Shown piece by piece: positions 63,565 to 64,000 of a stretch of DNA of 64,000 nt; the stretch's first letter is position 1, and the number at the start of each line of letters is the position of its first letter. A program made the position numbers and the translations under genes. The stretch spans positions 6,045,590-6,109,589 of the forward strand of contig OX419345.1 of the NCBI GenBank assembly GCA_948470475.1. The letters run 5' to 3'. Under the pieces are notes generated by a model. It had not been told where the DNA came from. It searched no databases and worked only from the letters and a program-made list of their open reading frames with translations. Source of the DNA: Galaxea fascicularis. Lineage: Eukaryota > Cnidaria > Anthozoa > Scleractinia > Euphylliidae.

Positions 63565-64000
63565 ACTGTTGCTCCCCTCTTGTATATTTAAGGAATGGAC
63601 AATGTATAGCGTGTGTCCATCCAATTCGGTATGCACGCAGTAGTTGGAAGAGCACGAGATGCTCGAAGCCCAGCCGAGAACATCTCTAGCTACCAAAGTG
63701 CTCTCCCAACTATCCAATCCTCTCTTATGGTGACAAACCGATTAATCTCAAAGCAAGCCTGCAAATAACAGTCAGTCATCGTCGTTGCTAAGCAAGCTGT
63801 GTAGCGAATGAAAGAACCTCTGGCACCCGGGGTAATGTTCCTCGGGCTTTGAATGATGCATTGTTTTGAAATTCCTAATCAAAAACACCTCAGATCGGGC
63901 CCAGACAGGACAAACTGTCAACACTCAGCCACCTACGTCTTTTTGCGTTACATTGTTATTATTTGCACGTGCTGCGCGGGATGGATCATTTCTGTTCTCG

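Larger units (their letters stand above)
61543..64000. other. Upstream flank of PRODH, no further gene seen
   Basis: The PRODH promoter and 5' UTR must lie just above 61542. I see no TATA box there. The rest holds a foldback MITE at 62194-62426, an ACTAAAATGCTC-repeat stretch at 62827-63205 and a short hairpin at 63506-63564. Short ORFs over these are not convincing. Confidence 0.5.

Overview
The window reads as nuclear DNA of an animal, most likely a cnidarian and probably a reef-building (scleractinian) coral. The genes are split into many short exons with GT-AG introns (one GC-AG). The gaps are packed with tRNA-derived SINEs of the 'GGCTTCATAGCTCAGTTGG' type and many small inverted-repeat elements (MITEs) of kinds I associate with coral genomes. 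The species call is an inference from repeat style and protein similarity, not from a search.

Layout. (1) 382-4518, plus: the last two coding exons of a 14-3-3 protein; its 5' part lies before the window. (2) 4519-11094: no host gene seen; a SINE, a pair of direct repeats, an ATT microsatellite, a broken non-LTR retroelement 3' end carrying two later insertions, and several MITEs. (3) 11095-28370, minus: a complete M1 zinc aminopeptidase, 19 coding exons that join in frame to 974 residues. (4) 28371-31817: divergent intergenic region with one SINE. (5) 31818-38249, plus: complete POFUT1 (protein O-fucosyltransferase 1), 7 exons, 373 residues. (6) 38250-50773: repeat-rich gap with three phase-compatible plus-strand exons (44269-47844) that look like the 3' end of an unrecognised gene, and one doubtful minus-strand exon near 40.9 kb. 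(7) 50774-61542, minus: complete mitochondrial proline dehydrogenase PRODH, 11 exons, 611 residues, with an EF-hand loop; one intron holds a 2 kb inverted-repeat element with internal tandem repeats. (8) 61543-64000: PRODH upstream flank with MITEs.

The genes are functionally unrelated (signalling adaptor, cell-surface peptidase, Notch/EGF-repeat glycosylation in the ER, mitochondrial proline oxidation), as expected of ordinary animal gene order. The main interest is structural: the 2 kb repeat element in the PRODH intron, nested transposons with recoverable target-site duplications, foldback elements lying against splice sites, an EF-hand in PRODH, and a POFUT1 that ends without the usual ER-retention-like tail. 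I found no operon, CRISPR array, prokaryotic system or viral gene.
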